This document shows, one piece after another, positions 1-11,522 of a stretch of DNA of 64,000 nucleotides; the first letter of the stretch is position 1; each line of letters starts with the position of its first letter. The stretch comes from Cynocephalus volans. Taxonomy: Eukaryota > Chordata > Mammalia > Dermoptera > Cynocephalidae. The notes below the pieces were generated by a model. It made no database searches, had not been told where the DNA came from, and worked only from the letters and a program-made list of their open reading frames with translations. The translations under genes and the position numbers were made by a program. The stretch covers positions 35,763,001 through 35,827,000 of the forward strand of contig NC_084470.1 of the NCBI RefSeq assembly GCF_027409185.1. Direction: 5' to 3'.

Positions 1-1160
1 TTCTCTCCCCTAAACAAATCACCATGGCAAGAGGATGGACACTTCTTATTGTGTAGTCGTGGGTCTTACACATGCCCACTCCTGGAGGCAAAAAATGGGC
101 CAGACCCCCCATGGACTCACTGTAGAGAAGGATGAATTCCCCAAAAGAAAAACTGGGCTCTTTTATCAGAAAAGGAGAAATGGATGCCTAAGGCTGCAAA
201 AGCATATTGGTGTTTTTTTCAAAGTTTTATATGAGAGAATCATAGTGCTTATATAACAATAATCATAGGAATATGCAAGAAACAGAGGCAGAGAATTATT
301 TCTCTTAATTTAGAAAGTCAATACTTTTACAAGAGTAAGTTTTCAGTGACGCCATGCTTGAGGACAAGTTTGGTTTTTTAAAATAATCCTGCTGAGTACT
401 GTGTCACCTTCTCCCTTAGCAGATGTGTAATATTTCCCAGATTCAGAGCTAGACATTAGGTAAATACAGACAGGGGCAAAATGTGCCATCAGAGCCTTTC
501 TATACCTCCCCCAGCCCTCTAATTAGGGGCCCCATCAAATTGTATCATCCTGAATGCTGTTTGCAGGTCTTCCACACATCCTGGCCCTGGGCTCCCACAG
601 CTGTCATCATCCTGTTCAGTCCCACCTCCCAGAAACCTCATCCTTTCCTGTTGGCACTGTGGTCACAAAAAGTCTGTGAAAATGCCTTGGAAGTATTAGG
701 ACCTTTAGTCTTTAGCTCAGAAATCTAGAAACATCTCAGAAGTGGCCTTCTATGACTACTCACAAGTCTGACCCAGCTTCTCCTCCCTGCCCCACCTCCC
801 CCTGCCATGTCTGGAATCCAACAAGAAAATCCACAAGTACCAGCTCAGATTTTTTTTCTCTAGAATTGAGCAAATCAGCGTGATCCTCTGGGGCAAGGAA
901 TCTCGGTGCTAGAAGTAAATATAGTGATCACCTACTTTGACCCTGTATTTTCTTTCCTTTCCCCCCCCCCCTGTATTTCTTAAGTAAGAAAAAAAGACGG
1001 GCAGACAAACGGTGGGAGTACAGATGGCACTCCTTGTGCTGTTGAGAAAGCCCACTTGGTGCTGATTCAGAACAGCAGCAGCAATAATAGAAGGGAAAGT
1101 AGGGGAGGAATTCTCTCTCCCATCCTGGTTTCTTGCCCATAGTTCTCCTAAAGCCTTATT
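1..1160. other. Intergenic sequence, nothing recognised
   Basis: There is no exon, RNA gene or clear repeat here. The short open frames have no recognisable protein content. A run of 13 C/G-type bases near 961-971 and ordinary AT-rich sequence are all that stands out. Confidence 0.5.
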
Positions 1161-2070
1161 TTATTCTTTCATTTATTCATGAATTCCTTCAGCAAATATT
1201 TATTTAGTGCCTATCATGTGTCAGGCACAAGGCAGATCTCAAAAGAAAAAGATCCTGTTCTTCCTCCCAAATGCTCAATCTAATGAGGGCAACAGACATA
1301 CAGATACTGGAATATGCATAGTAAGTGAAATAATAGAACTGATGCTCTAATCGACCAAGGAGAGGGGCTCCTAACCAGCTCACGGGAGGTGGAAATGCTG
1401 GGGGGAAACAGGGGGTGTCTCATGGAAAACTCCCTGGATCGGATGAAAGTGAGCTGAGTCTTAATGGGTGAATTGGGGGGCAGGGGACGGGGGGCGGAGA
1501 ACAGGACAGTATGGTGAATAGAAAACATTTCCAAAAGAACAGAAACAGCAAAACTCAAGGCAGCCAGATATAGTTTGGCATGTACAAGTGGTGACCAGAA
1601 AACTCAACAGGAACCAGATCATATAGAAATTTTGAGGGCAAGTTAAGAAACCTGGCAATGCCAAGTTAAGAACTACCAACACATTTTATGTAGGGTCGTA
1701 ATGTGATCCAATTTTTATTTTTGATAGCTCATTCTGGCAGCTGTGGAGGGTAGGTTTTAAGAGGACAAGATGAGTGAGGGAGGACAATAGATGAAAGACT
1801 GAACCAACAAAATGGTGGCAAGGAAAGATAGGAAGAAATAGATTTGAGGAATACTTAAGAAGTAAAATCAGAATGATTTGGGGAATGAAAAAAGGGTGAA
1901 ACAGAGACTGGGTTCTGCTTACCAGCTGATGACTACAAAAAGCAAGAGGCTGGCTAGAGCCATCTGCCATGGAAGGCAGGGAGCAAGCAGCAGCTGGAAC
2001 AACCTGCACTTTCTGGGCGGTAAGGATGCAGGTGCTTCCCATGACCACATGAATGTAATGGAAGGTAAGC
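1160..2070. repeat. Ancient LINE-type interspersed repeat
   Basis: The segment opens with the wording typical of old mammalian LINE 3' ends (a stretch about cattaaatatttatttagtgcctat followed by a 'tcaggcac' block). It continues through a diverged 'gaccagatcat...gggtcgtaatgtgatcc...ctcattctggcagctgtggag' order of blocks that recurs at 26690-27200 and 51100-52010. The order of shared blocks is what supports a repeat; the family name (L1M or L2 type) is not certain. The 142-codon open frame at 1878-2306 overlaps its end and is not regarded as a gene. Confidence 0.45.
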
Positions 2071-2329
2071 ATGTTCTCTGTCTTGATGGGACCTACCTAA
2101 GACAGGAGTTAGAGACTGCAGAGTACACGGTCAAAGGCAAGACTGATGGGCTGGGCCCAGAGGTCAGTAGTGGAATGTATCACCCATACCTCTCTGGAAG
2201 AATTCCAAAGAACACACAAACATCCCATGAAAGAACCACGGTGTTAACCAAGATGGACAATACCAGCATGAGTGACAAAGAAGGACTCTTGCTTCTCTTC
2301 AATTAACTGAGAAAGGCTGAGAAAGAGGG

Positions 2330-5190
2330 AGAGACTTTTTGGACACTGTAGGTCCCCTGCAAGAGACTGAAGTTATGATATTAGACTAGGCTGAATTTTC
2401 TATCCCCTGAAAAATGAATTATAATCACCTAAATAATTTTTACATAGCTGAAAGTGAATAAAATAGAATGTACCCAAATCATGTTAAACAGTGAGAGGGG
2501 AGGGGTGGGTCATGGTTGGGTACAATGTTTAGAGAAAAATAAAGCCATTTCCTTATTGTCTTGTTCCCCCTGAGTTTGTTCCACCAAGTTCATCCCATTC
2601 TCTGAAACAGTCACACTAATATACTGGTGCTCCATATCCTCATAAGGTAAGACCATTCTTAATAAAAACAGATGTATGTTTATTCCACATAGTCATCTTG
2701 ATAACGACAATTTATTTTGGCTGAACTTGTCAGATCTAGTTAGATCATCATTGTTTTTACCTTTTGAGTAACTGATGAAGAATTTGTCTTGGACTAGAAG
2801 CGCCATCAGCTCTGTTGCTTTCTTGGTGTTTGCTTGTGCTTGCATTTAGTATAGTCTCAAAATAGTTTCTCTGTAGAAATCTGCTTAATCCATTTGTTCA
2901 TTTTGCAAGGGTTAGTTTAGTTGAAAGTAGACATAATAATTCATAAATGCACTTAAAATGGTGCAAGTAAGCTACAACACATCAATCACAATGCTCTGAC
3001 AGTAAATGAGTGAGGGCGCCAAGGTCAGCCCTTCCCTACACGCACACGCACACGCACACACACACAAGCAGAGCAGAGCTCCCACTCTTGCCCTGAGACA
3101 CCTCAGACTATCTATAACATGTAACCATCTGATACATATTAAAGGCACCAGTGTCAATATGTGTATTCGTTGTTAGAAAAGCTTAATTTTAGATGAAAAA
3201 ACTGGGAGCTTTAACATTTTCTACTCACCTCCCAGAGGGTCATCTTTCACACTGCCCTGGGAGTGTCCCCTGTGTCTGGACACCCTTGGTCGGGCTCAGG
3301 AGGTCTGCCAACACTCTGGCTGCATGCTCCACTTCCTTCTGCCTCTTCAAAGTTGTGCCGCCTCTCCTTCGGCCTTCAGAAACCCTCAATATTCTCAGGA
3401 AGCCTATGCTGCCTGGTAGCTTTCCCTTTTTTTAACCCTGAAGCACAAAATTCTGCTTACTTTCCCTGGGCAGTGAGAACAAGGAGTGGAGAGAGGTATC
3501 CATCCATGGCACATCTGTAAGTCATCCTTTCAAAGGGCACCAGGGTGTCTCTGGCTAAAGTAGAGACCAGAAAGCAAGGTTAACCTCCATTCTACATGTG
3601 GAAGCAGCAATCTTTGAAGGATGGGCCTTGACAAAGGTCCTGGAGAAAGAAGCAAATTAAAGATGCACTTCTGGAAAAGGATTGCTTATTTATTTATTGT
3701 TTCTTATTAAGCAAATACCAAGGATTCTAGTTGGGTTGTACATTAAGGAGGCTGTGCAATGGCAGCAAGGACCTTCTCTTAAACTCTATGCCCTTAAAAG
3801 TTTCCGAATTCTTTCCTACCTATAGTCCTCTTGATACCCTCAGCTTCCTTCTTCCATATTGATTTTTCTTTTGATCCCAGCACTTTACTAATTCCCTGAG
3901 GTTGTCTCGAATAATTCTGCTTACCCTAAAAAAAACCATCTTTCTGATCTTTTCTAAGCTACCTTTATGCTGGGACTCTTGGTAATATTTTATATACTCC
4001 AGGTTGCCTTCAAAGTCTCACAAGTCTCCTATTCCCCTATCCTTAAAAATATTTCTGTAGTTCTGGCAGGGAAATGTATTTTGTGTTTTTCATAGGGAAA
4101 TGTATCTTTTATTCTGGGTCCAGATAAATGTGTTTGTCTTTATCTTTCCATGGGTATATAGTATTTTGGATTGTATGATACATAAGGTTTTTTTGTTTAT
4201 TTCATACATATAGCTCTTTCATACCTTAGTTGTGCACACATATAAAAAAGAATTCTGAAATAATAAAAATAATTAGTAGTAGAAAAAGTTAAAAATAATA
4301 ACACCTTTAGAGGTAGCATAAGTTATTGAGTTATTTTTACAAATTAAAAAGAGGTAAGAAGAGCAGAGATCATGTGTAATTTTGGCAAATTTCATTACAT
4401 TATCACATATAAAATGTTGTATGAATTCTAATCTATTTTTCCCTTAACCCCATTTAGGTAACAAATGCTATTTCCATTTTAGCACTAGCAGTGAAATGAA
4501 TATAAATGACACTCTATGGGGATGTGTGTGTGTGTGTGTTCTATTTAGCTGTAGAAAAATCTACCAATCTACCCTAGCATTGTTGCAATCCTATCCTATA
4601 CTCATCACTGAATACTGAAATAATTGTCACCAGCTGTATTCAAGGAAGAAGTTTCATGCAATATGCAATCCACTCAGGCTGGTAGACTTTCCTAGGCACC
4701 TATAACATAATACTCTGTTTGTTATATTGATGTTGGTAAAGATTTTCTCTATATGCATCTGGTGAGCTGCTGCCTAATTGTCATCCTTTATATAACAACT
4801 AAACAATAGATATTTTTTTAATCTGAAAGTTTGTTTTCTAATATGAACTAAAAAGCTGAATATGCAAACTCAAGTTGTCAGGTCTATCTTTGCATAGCAA
4901 GTGTTATTAGTTTCTACAATTTCATTCCAGAGTACTAATCCGAGCAGTATTCTTTAGTGTAGTCAATTATTCCACATTCATCAATTTTTTTTTAAAGTCT
5001 AAAGAGAGGTTAAAAATACTATTTCTAGATTATTTTAACCAAAGAAAATATATAACAAACAGAAATTCTATGCTCAAAAGCAAGAAATGCTATACTGCCT
5101 GAGCTTCCACAATTCTTTTCTCCTTCATTAATTTCATTCATTTTTCATTAGAAAATTTTGGCCAAGTAAAATGACTACAAAATTCACTGA
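2330..5190. other. Intergenic sequence with two short microsatellites
   Basis: No gene or clearly assignable mobile element is visible. A (CACACG/CA) tract lies at 3039-3066 and a short (TG) tract at 4523-4539. The rest is AT-rich and unremarkable. Confidence 0.45.
3039..3066. repeat. CACACG/CA microsatellite
   Basis: Three CACACG-like units pass into plain CA repeats, visible directly. Confidence 0.9.
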
Positions 5191-5675
5191 GCTTTCAAGA
5201 CCCCCTTTACCATTTAAAAGGAACCGTGTACTGGGGGCTGTTGGGACTCTTCCCAGATGCCCTCTGGTTGCTCCATTTGTTCAGCTGCAGAGTGTTGGCT
5301 GCAAATGGCTCACAGATGCTATCTTCAGTCAAACTGGAACCACCTGACCCAGAAGGCTGTGACACTCCCCCCCCCAAGTCCCTACAGGGACAAACCCCTA
5401 CCAATGACTGACTGGCATTATGGTACCAAAGGCTGGCCCTTTGCCTCAAAAGGGATCTAATTTTGCGGTGTAACTTGTGTTTCAGATCTTCCCCTCAGTG
5501 ATCAAACTGAAGGTAATCTCCAGCTGACACCACATCCTCGCTTACCTCCTTTCCTTACCCTGTCCTGCATGGGCTTCTGTTCTTCTGGGAAAGCTCTTCC
5601 AATAAATCATTCAAACAAGAATTCTCATCCCAGGCTCTGCTTTAAGGAAGGTGATTTAAGACAAGTCCTAAACAA
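5190..5675 (+). repeat. Solo LTR-like element, old and diverged
   Basis: About 480 bp with a pyrimidine-rich second half, an AATAAA signal near 5600 and a following block of the type 'aagaattctcatcccaggct', which I associate with the R/U5 part of ERVL-related mammalian LTRs. No clear target-site duplication was found, so the ends are approximate and the family is unassigned. Confidence 0.35.
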
Positions 5676-6954
5676 GAAATTTCTCAAAAAGAACTATTAC
5701 TGCCTGGGTCACCTGAGTTAAATCTCAGAAATTTATGCCATCCTACTCAGTGTTTTATATATAAAATATACATAAATTTATCTAATAGGTACAATATTAT
5801 TTAATAGCTAGAATACTGATATTTGTAATAATATTTAATATCTGTAGTAGTTAATATAGAAGACATCAGAAGATCCTAGTACAGCAACAACCTCTGGAGA
5901 AATCTCTTACTCTATTTTATATTTTAAAGCAAAGAGTTCACTGATGTATTTAGAATCAGGCAAGGTGGAAAGGATACACCAATTAAAAATATTCTGCTAG
6001 GAGTAGCAATTAGACTATATACAAGAGCAAGAACTCTGCCCCTGAGAGAACGAAAAAATACATCTCTGCAAAATTTTTAGATAATAGTAGTTTCCTAGGC
6101 TTCTCTTCAGCCTGTCAGTAGCTTCTAGTAGTACATGAGCCGTATTGAACACTTAAAAATAGTTAGAGTAGTTACGGTGTCTGGCCCAGCCATAGAAAAC
6201 GGGATGATAATTAATCACCTCAGACTGGGACTGGATTCTCAATGTTGTTTTAATGGCTCAACCCTCCTCTGAGCTATCAAGTCCTCTTACAGAAGGAAAG
6301 AAATATGTGTACCCAACTCTCAATTTTTTGAGCTTTAATGGAAGGACTATTCGTTCCACAAATATTTATTGACTTTTGCTATGTGCATAGCACTTTGTTA
6401 GGTGCTGAGTAGAACCCAGAGGAGTAAATAGGTTGGTAGGACACCAGAGATGTGCACAAAACCAAGAAATTGTATTTGGCTTTGGAATATCATGCTATGG
6501 GTGATCCCATCCCATGTCAACCGGGAAACATGTCTCCTTCTCTGCCTTCCTCACTCCTCTCTTCTTAGTTCTATTTTCCATCATGCACTACTTTTTTGTC
6601 AGTTTTACCTTCTTAGCCAAATTTTAGAGAAATACTGCTTCTGAAAGCAGGTGTACAGCAGCCTGGTCACCTGCTTCTCTGTTTATTCTGTGCTTCCTCT
6701 CCATGATACCCCATCCAACACACCACCTTTTATGCTTCCTAGGGACAAGAGAATAGACAGGAATTAAACTGTTTGCTCTGAAAAGACCCTATGGATTGTC
6801 TAGCCAGGGATGAAAATTGGGCTATAGCCTAGATTCAGTGAAAAACACCCAATTATAAGAAAGCCAAACAGTTCTTTTAACATTCCTGGACTTGGCAACT
6901 GTCAAAGATGGATCTAGTTCATTGGCAGAATGACCCTTCGTTTTACTTAGTGTT
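5676..6954. other. Intergenic sequence, mostly unassigned
   Basis: AT-rich, no gene. A short block at about 6345-6440 (ttccacaaatatttattgac, then tgctatgtgcatagcacttt) resembles the reverse complement of an L2-type 3' end, but it is too short to be sure. Confidence 0.4.
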
Positions 6955-7145
6955 AGAGAGTTTACAAAATTCTTGCACGTAAGCACTCTAATCTTCACAA
7001 CTATCTTGTGAGGTCAACCTGCTACATCAGAGGAAACTGAGATTCAGAGAGGTTAAGTGACTTGTCTAAAATCACCGTATAAGAGAAAATCAAGGGTTTT
7101 CACCTATATCTTTTAGTTCCGAGCCTTTCAACTACTCCATGATTA
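6955..7145 (-). repeat. MIR-type SINE
   Basis: Contains the reverse complement of the MIR core: a tcttcacaactatcttgtga block, then gaggaaactgagattcagag, then ggttaagtgacttgtctaaa. Ancient and diverged, without a visible target-site duplication. Confidence 0.7.
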
Positions 7146-7952
7146 TCCCTTTAGCTTGTGAGAACTATGGATTACTTAAAACGTTTTTCCTATCATTCTC
7201 CTAGCATTTCAGCCACTACCTAAATCAGCAATATAACTGTCCCTCAGAAAAGCTAATCTTAGGGATATTATAACTTACGGTATCCTCTGTACCACCCAAA
7301 TATTTAGAAAGTTACATAGATAATGTATGGACCATCACTGTAGGGATAGTCATTACATGAACTATCTTCCTTTCTCCACTTGGAAAGTAATGATGCTGCA
7401 CGACACAATATTTTACTGACCAGTAGGGACTACCAGAATTGAAATAGAGAAAATTGATGCAAAGCATATTTTGCTAGGGTTCATACACTGTTTTTTTAAA
7501 CATTCCAGTACGTGCTACTCCAGTAAGGGGAAGAACGTGCATGATGAAACATATTTAGATATCTGAGTGAGTGTCTTATTTTGGTATCATTTTCATGACA
7601 CCTATTTGTTTTCTCATGTGAAAAATGAAGAGGATGGAGATTAATGTTCTCAACTTGGGACCAGGATCAGAATCATCTAGCATCAATTTTTTAGGATAGT
7701 AGTGTATTCATTTGTACATAATCTTGTACATTGCATTAATATTCTTATGTATTATTTGTTGATGATAATTGCCTAGATCCATTGACTCACTAGGAGTAAC
7801 AGAATGGTGATATTCTAACTTTAATATTCCTTTTACCATTATTCAAAAATTTAAAGACATTTTAAAACACACAAGAAATGGTATGTATAACATAACCAAA
7901 CTCAAAAAATTAGTACTTAATTCTTTTTTTCAATTTAAAACTTCATCTAAGC

Positions 7953-8173
7953 CAGGGGTCGGTGAAGTTTTTCTGTAAAAAGCCAGATAGTAAATATTTT
8001 AGGCTTTGTGAGCCATACAGTCTCTGCTGCAACGACTGAACTCTTGTAGCATGAAAGCAGCCATAGACAATGTGTTAATGAATGTGTGGTTTATTGCGTT
8101 CTAAGAAAACTTTATTTACAAAAACAGGCAGCAGACTGGACTTAATCTGAGGGCTGTAGTTTGCTGACCCCTG
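7953..8173 (+). mobile_element. hAT-Charlie non-autonomous DNA transposon (MER20-like)
   Basis: A 221-bp element bounded by near-inverted ends (caggggtcgg at the left, gctgacccctg at the right). Internal blocks such as gccagatagtaaatatttta, gcagccatagacaatg and aaactttatttacaaaaaca are those I recall from this family. No clean 8-bp target duplication is visible. The name is from memory. Confidence 0.7.
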
Positions 8174-8452
8174 ATAAAAGCTAACGCCTTCACATTTTTG
8201 GATACAACTTTTAATTTTTAGCATTTTATAACAGGCAATTTCAACCATATACAAAAGCTGAAAGAATAGCATAATAAATTCTCACATATCCATCAACTAC
8301 CTTCAACAGTTTTCAACTTAGGACCAATATTCATAAATATTCATATCCATTTCATCCATAAATAGCTTAGTAAGTGTCTCTAAACATACCCACAATACAA
8401 TTACCACACCTAACAAAATTAACAATATATATATTTTTAATTAGTGATTGAA

Positions 8453-8556
8453 GGGGCTGGCTGGTTAGCTCAGTAGGTTAGAGCACGGTGTTATAACACC
8501 AGGGTCAAGTGTTCAGATCCCCATACCAGCCAACTGCCAAAAAAAAAAAAAAAATT
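8453..8556 (+). mobile_element. t-SINE monomer (tRNA-Ile-derived)
   Basis: Starts ggggctggctggttagctca, which carries a tRNA-Ile A box, has a B-box-like gttcagatcccc, and ends in an A run. It is flanked by gtgattgaa at 8444-8452 and 8557-8565. There is no unrelated body between the tRNA part and the tail, as expected for this family. It is a retrotransposed copy, not a tRNA gene. Confidence 0.9.
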
Positions 8557-8716
8557 GTGATTGAATTAAGAGTCTAGTCAGATCCATTCTCAATTGATTA
8601 GTATGTCATAAGTCTCTTTTAGTCAATAGGTTCCTGCTCTATCTTTTTTCCCCCTGGCAATATATTTGATCAGAAACTGGATCATTTGACCTATAGAGTT
8701 TCTCAGTTTAAATTTT

Positions 8717-8861
8717 TTTCTTTTTTTTTTTTTTGTCTTTTTCGTGACCGGCACTCAGCCAGTGAGTGCACAGGCCAGTCCTACATAGGATCCAAACCTG
8801 CGGCAGGAGCGTCGCTGCGCTCCCAGCACTGCACCCTCCCGAGTGCGCCACGGGCTCAGCC
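8717..8861 (-). mobile_element. t-SINE dimer (tRNA-Ile-derived)
   Basis: Poly-T at the left is the A tail in minus orientation. The minus strand begins gggctgagcccgtggcgcac and reads through two tRNA-like halves joined at a tcctatgtagga-type linker. It is flanked by a perfect 15-bp duplication, ctcagtttaaatttt, at 8702-8716 and 8862-8876. Confidence 0.92.
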
Positions 8862-9309
8862 CTCAGTTTAAATTTTGATTATTGAATCCCAGTAGTGTCA
8901 TTTAGCCTGTTCCTCTGTCCTCCATATCTTCTACAAATTGAGAGTGAGGTATAGAGGCCTGATGAGATACCAGGTTAATTTTTCAATTAGAACACTTTAC
9001 ATGTGGAATTGTATACTTCTGTTAAGAGGCCCATTTTATGTCCTTCACAGCTATTGATGATCATTGGCTAGATCTGCTAACTCATTAGAACTTACAGAAT
9101 GGTGATATTCTAATATTCTTTCTTGACTTACTAGCTGCAATACTTCTACAAAGAGAAACTGTCCCTAAACAGCTATATACCTTTCCTGATAGAGTTGATA
9201 AATGAAAATCAGAATGAATGATTTTTCCTCTTTATTTGACAGATTTAAAAATAATGAATTGTTTCCTTAACATCCTCCAAAGATGACCAATGAATTTCTT
9301 TTTAATGGG

Positions 9310-9455
9310 TATCTCCTTAAAGTACAGATGCCCAGACCCTACCGCAGTTGTACTGAATCAGAGTCTCCAGAACTAGGGCCTGGCCTCTGCATGTTTAAAA
9401 ATCTTCCTGAATGATTCTGAAGCATGGTCTATAGCCCAGCAATTGAGAATGTATG
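9310..9455 (+). mobile_element. MER5A-like hAT fragment
   Basis: Recognised from ordered blocks: cagatgcccagaccctac, actgaatcagagtctcc, tctgcatgttta and tgattctgaagcatggt. The ends are eroded. Confidence 0.6.
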
Positions 9456-9929
9456 GACCAGATGACTGCTAATATTCATCCCAGCACTACCCTTCTGCAA
9501 GTCTATCATGTGCAATTAATTACAGATTACTTATATCGCTACCCTTTGTTCTCCCCTCTCTAACATGGCTGCTGAAATAATGTCAACCATATGTTTGGAC
9601 AACACCTAGACATTATTAATAGTGCAGCCAATTCCTTAAGAGAGCTGCATAGCTGACCAGGGACACTTTTATTTGCCATCCAAAGGACAGTAGTTGATAC
9701 CTTCAGAGTTTAAGGAATTCAGGATGCCTATGATGTTCTTTAGTCCTCTGATTCCAAACTCCCACAGATCACAAACACATGGATTAATGTCTGAAATTCA
9801 CCTTTGGAGATGGTTTTTCTCGTTATGAAATATCCATGAAAGCAACACACAAGGGTGGGATTCAGGGGCCAAGCCAACAAGCCATAAGTTACTATGGTTA
9901 TCAACTTATTGAAACATAAGACAGACATT

Positions 9930-10150
9930 TATTGGAGTCTAGGAACAAATTCATTCAAATCCTGCCTCTCCCATATACTATGTAACTAGTGTAAAATTAC
10001 CTAATCACTTTGTGCCTTGGATTCATTGCCTCTAAAATGGGGATAATAATACTGTAGTAACTATCTCATTGAGTTAATCTGAGGATTAAATAGATTTATG
10101 TACACGAAGTGTTTAAAATAGTGTTTTGTTCTTAGATTGCTAACCACTAA
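9930..10150 (+). repeat. MIR-type SINE
   Basis: MIR core order is visible: caaatcctgcctctcc, then tttgtgccttggattcattg, then aaaatggggataataatact, then gaggattaaatagattta. Ends are diverged. Confidence 0.75.
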
Positions 10151-10739
10151 TATTATTTAGAGCCAAGAATGTCACCTTTGTGGTGACTTAAAATCAATAA
10201 CAGGATGGCTAGATACAAACAGACCACAACTTGTGGCTTTTGAAAAACCTCGGAGTCCTTATTTTAAGGACTTCAAGATCAAGACCAGAGCAGAATGTAA
10301 TTCTCCTTTACACATTGTAAGAGTTGTCACGTGAATACTGACAGCTAGAGGGGGGAGGGTTACAGTATCCACGAATCCTAGTAAAACAAAAGTTTTGAAC
10401 CACTACTGCTCCTCTAATTCCACAGTTTATGGGAGTTCAAAGCCCCCCTTACGTCCTAACAATACTTTTTGCAACTTTATTTGACCACCTCAGACTCCAG
10501 CCTCTTGCTTTTGAAGTGCACCCCGTGTACAACGTTATATTGACATAAGCAATGAACACAGCCCTTTCTTCAATTCACTCTCACTCCTACAGAGCATTCA
10601 TAAAATTAACAGGCTTTGCTGGCAATTTAGGGGAAAGATGAAAAAGAGGTTTGCCTTACATTGGTGAAAACCACCTCCTGTGGTCATATAGATACAGTCA
10701 TCCTTGATCTATCTTTGACGCAGTGCAGTCCTAAAAAAC

Positions 10740-10932
10740 TTTCTATGATGATGGATATGTTCTGCTACTGCACAGTCTAACAAAGTCATCACTAGCCACA
10801 TGTGGCTTTTGCGCACTTAGAGTGTGGCCAGTGTGACTGAGATATTGAATTTTAACTTTATTTCATTTTAATATATCTAAATTTAAATAACCATATGTGG
10901 CTAGTAGCTACCTCATTTATAGCATGCTCTAG
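10740..10932. mobile_element. hAT-like element (MER3-like)
   Basis: Internally near-palindromic: actagccacatgtggctttt near the left and ccatatgtggctagtagcta near the right flank an AT-rich centre. The same layout recurs at 11346-11522 and 47368-47535. The family name is tentative. Confidence 0.55.
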
Positions 10933-11079
10933 TCCCTTCCCTGTAGACTCATGGGCTTTTTACCCAAGCGTCCCAGACTCTCCAACCTTTTCACTCTTAT
11001 CACCATCATTTCAGACCTTCCCTTAATTTATGCCAAGCTGTTTCTTCTGCAACGATGCCTTAGCACCAGCTGATAGCCA

Positions 11080-11260
11080 TGACTCTGGATCTCTACTTAC
11101 TGTGTGATTCTTGACAAGTTAATTTCTTTGTGCCTCAGACTTGTTGCCTGTAAAATGAGTATAATAATAGTAACTATCGCACTGAGATAATCTGAGAATT
11201 AAGTAATACCCATATGTACAAAGTGGAATACATATCTCAAATGGGCTTAGCATAAATTAT
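11080..11260 (+). repeat. MIR-type SINE
   Basis: Blocks gtgtgattcttgacaagtta, tttgtgcctcagacttgttg and aaaatgagtataataatag follow MIR core order. Confidence 0.7.
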
Positions 11261-11345
11261 CTTAAAGAAAGATATTTTCATACCTAAAAGCAATTCTTAT
11301 TACAGATTTTAAGAAATATGATCTTTACCTTGTTACATAATTTTA

Positions 11346-11522
11346 GGCTGCACTGTCCAATGCAGTAGCCTCTGGCCACATGTGGCTATTTAAATTTAAA
11401 TTTTAACTAATTAAAATTAAAGTTCAGTTTCTCAGTTGCACTGGTCACATTTCAAGTACTCAATAGCCACATGTGGCTAGTGACTATCACATCGAACATG
11501 GTAGTTACAGAAAAGTTGTACT
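11346..11522. mobile_element. hAT-like element (MER3-like)
   Basis: Begins gctgcactgtccaatgcagt and carries two inverted ccacatgtggctat-type blocks around an AT-rich centre. Better preserved than the copy at 10740-10932. Confidence 0.6.

Larger units (their letters stand above)
8175..9195 (-). repeat. Old L1 3' end (L1M type), interrupted by two SINEs
   Basis: The + strand reads as the reverse complement of an old L1 3' UTR: a 'catatccatcaactaccttcaac' type block, then 'tgatcattggctagatctgc' and 'agaatggtgatattctaat'. Two t-SINEs are inserted in it, each with its own target duplication, so the L1 is older. The left edge abuts the hAT element at 8173. Confidence 0.55.

Noticed and set aside
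1878-2306. 142-codon open frame on +
   Set aside because: It overlaps an ancient repeat, has no recognisable domain and no signal of splicing or conservation.
8453-8556. tRNA-Ile gene
   Set aside because: A- and B-box-like sequences are present, but the element has an A-rich tail and target duplications and the acceptor stem cannot pair fully. It is a SINE, as are the other nine copies.
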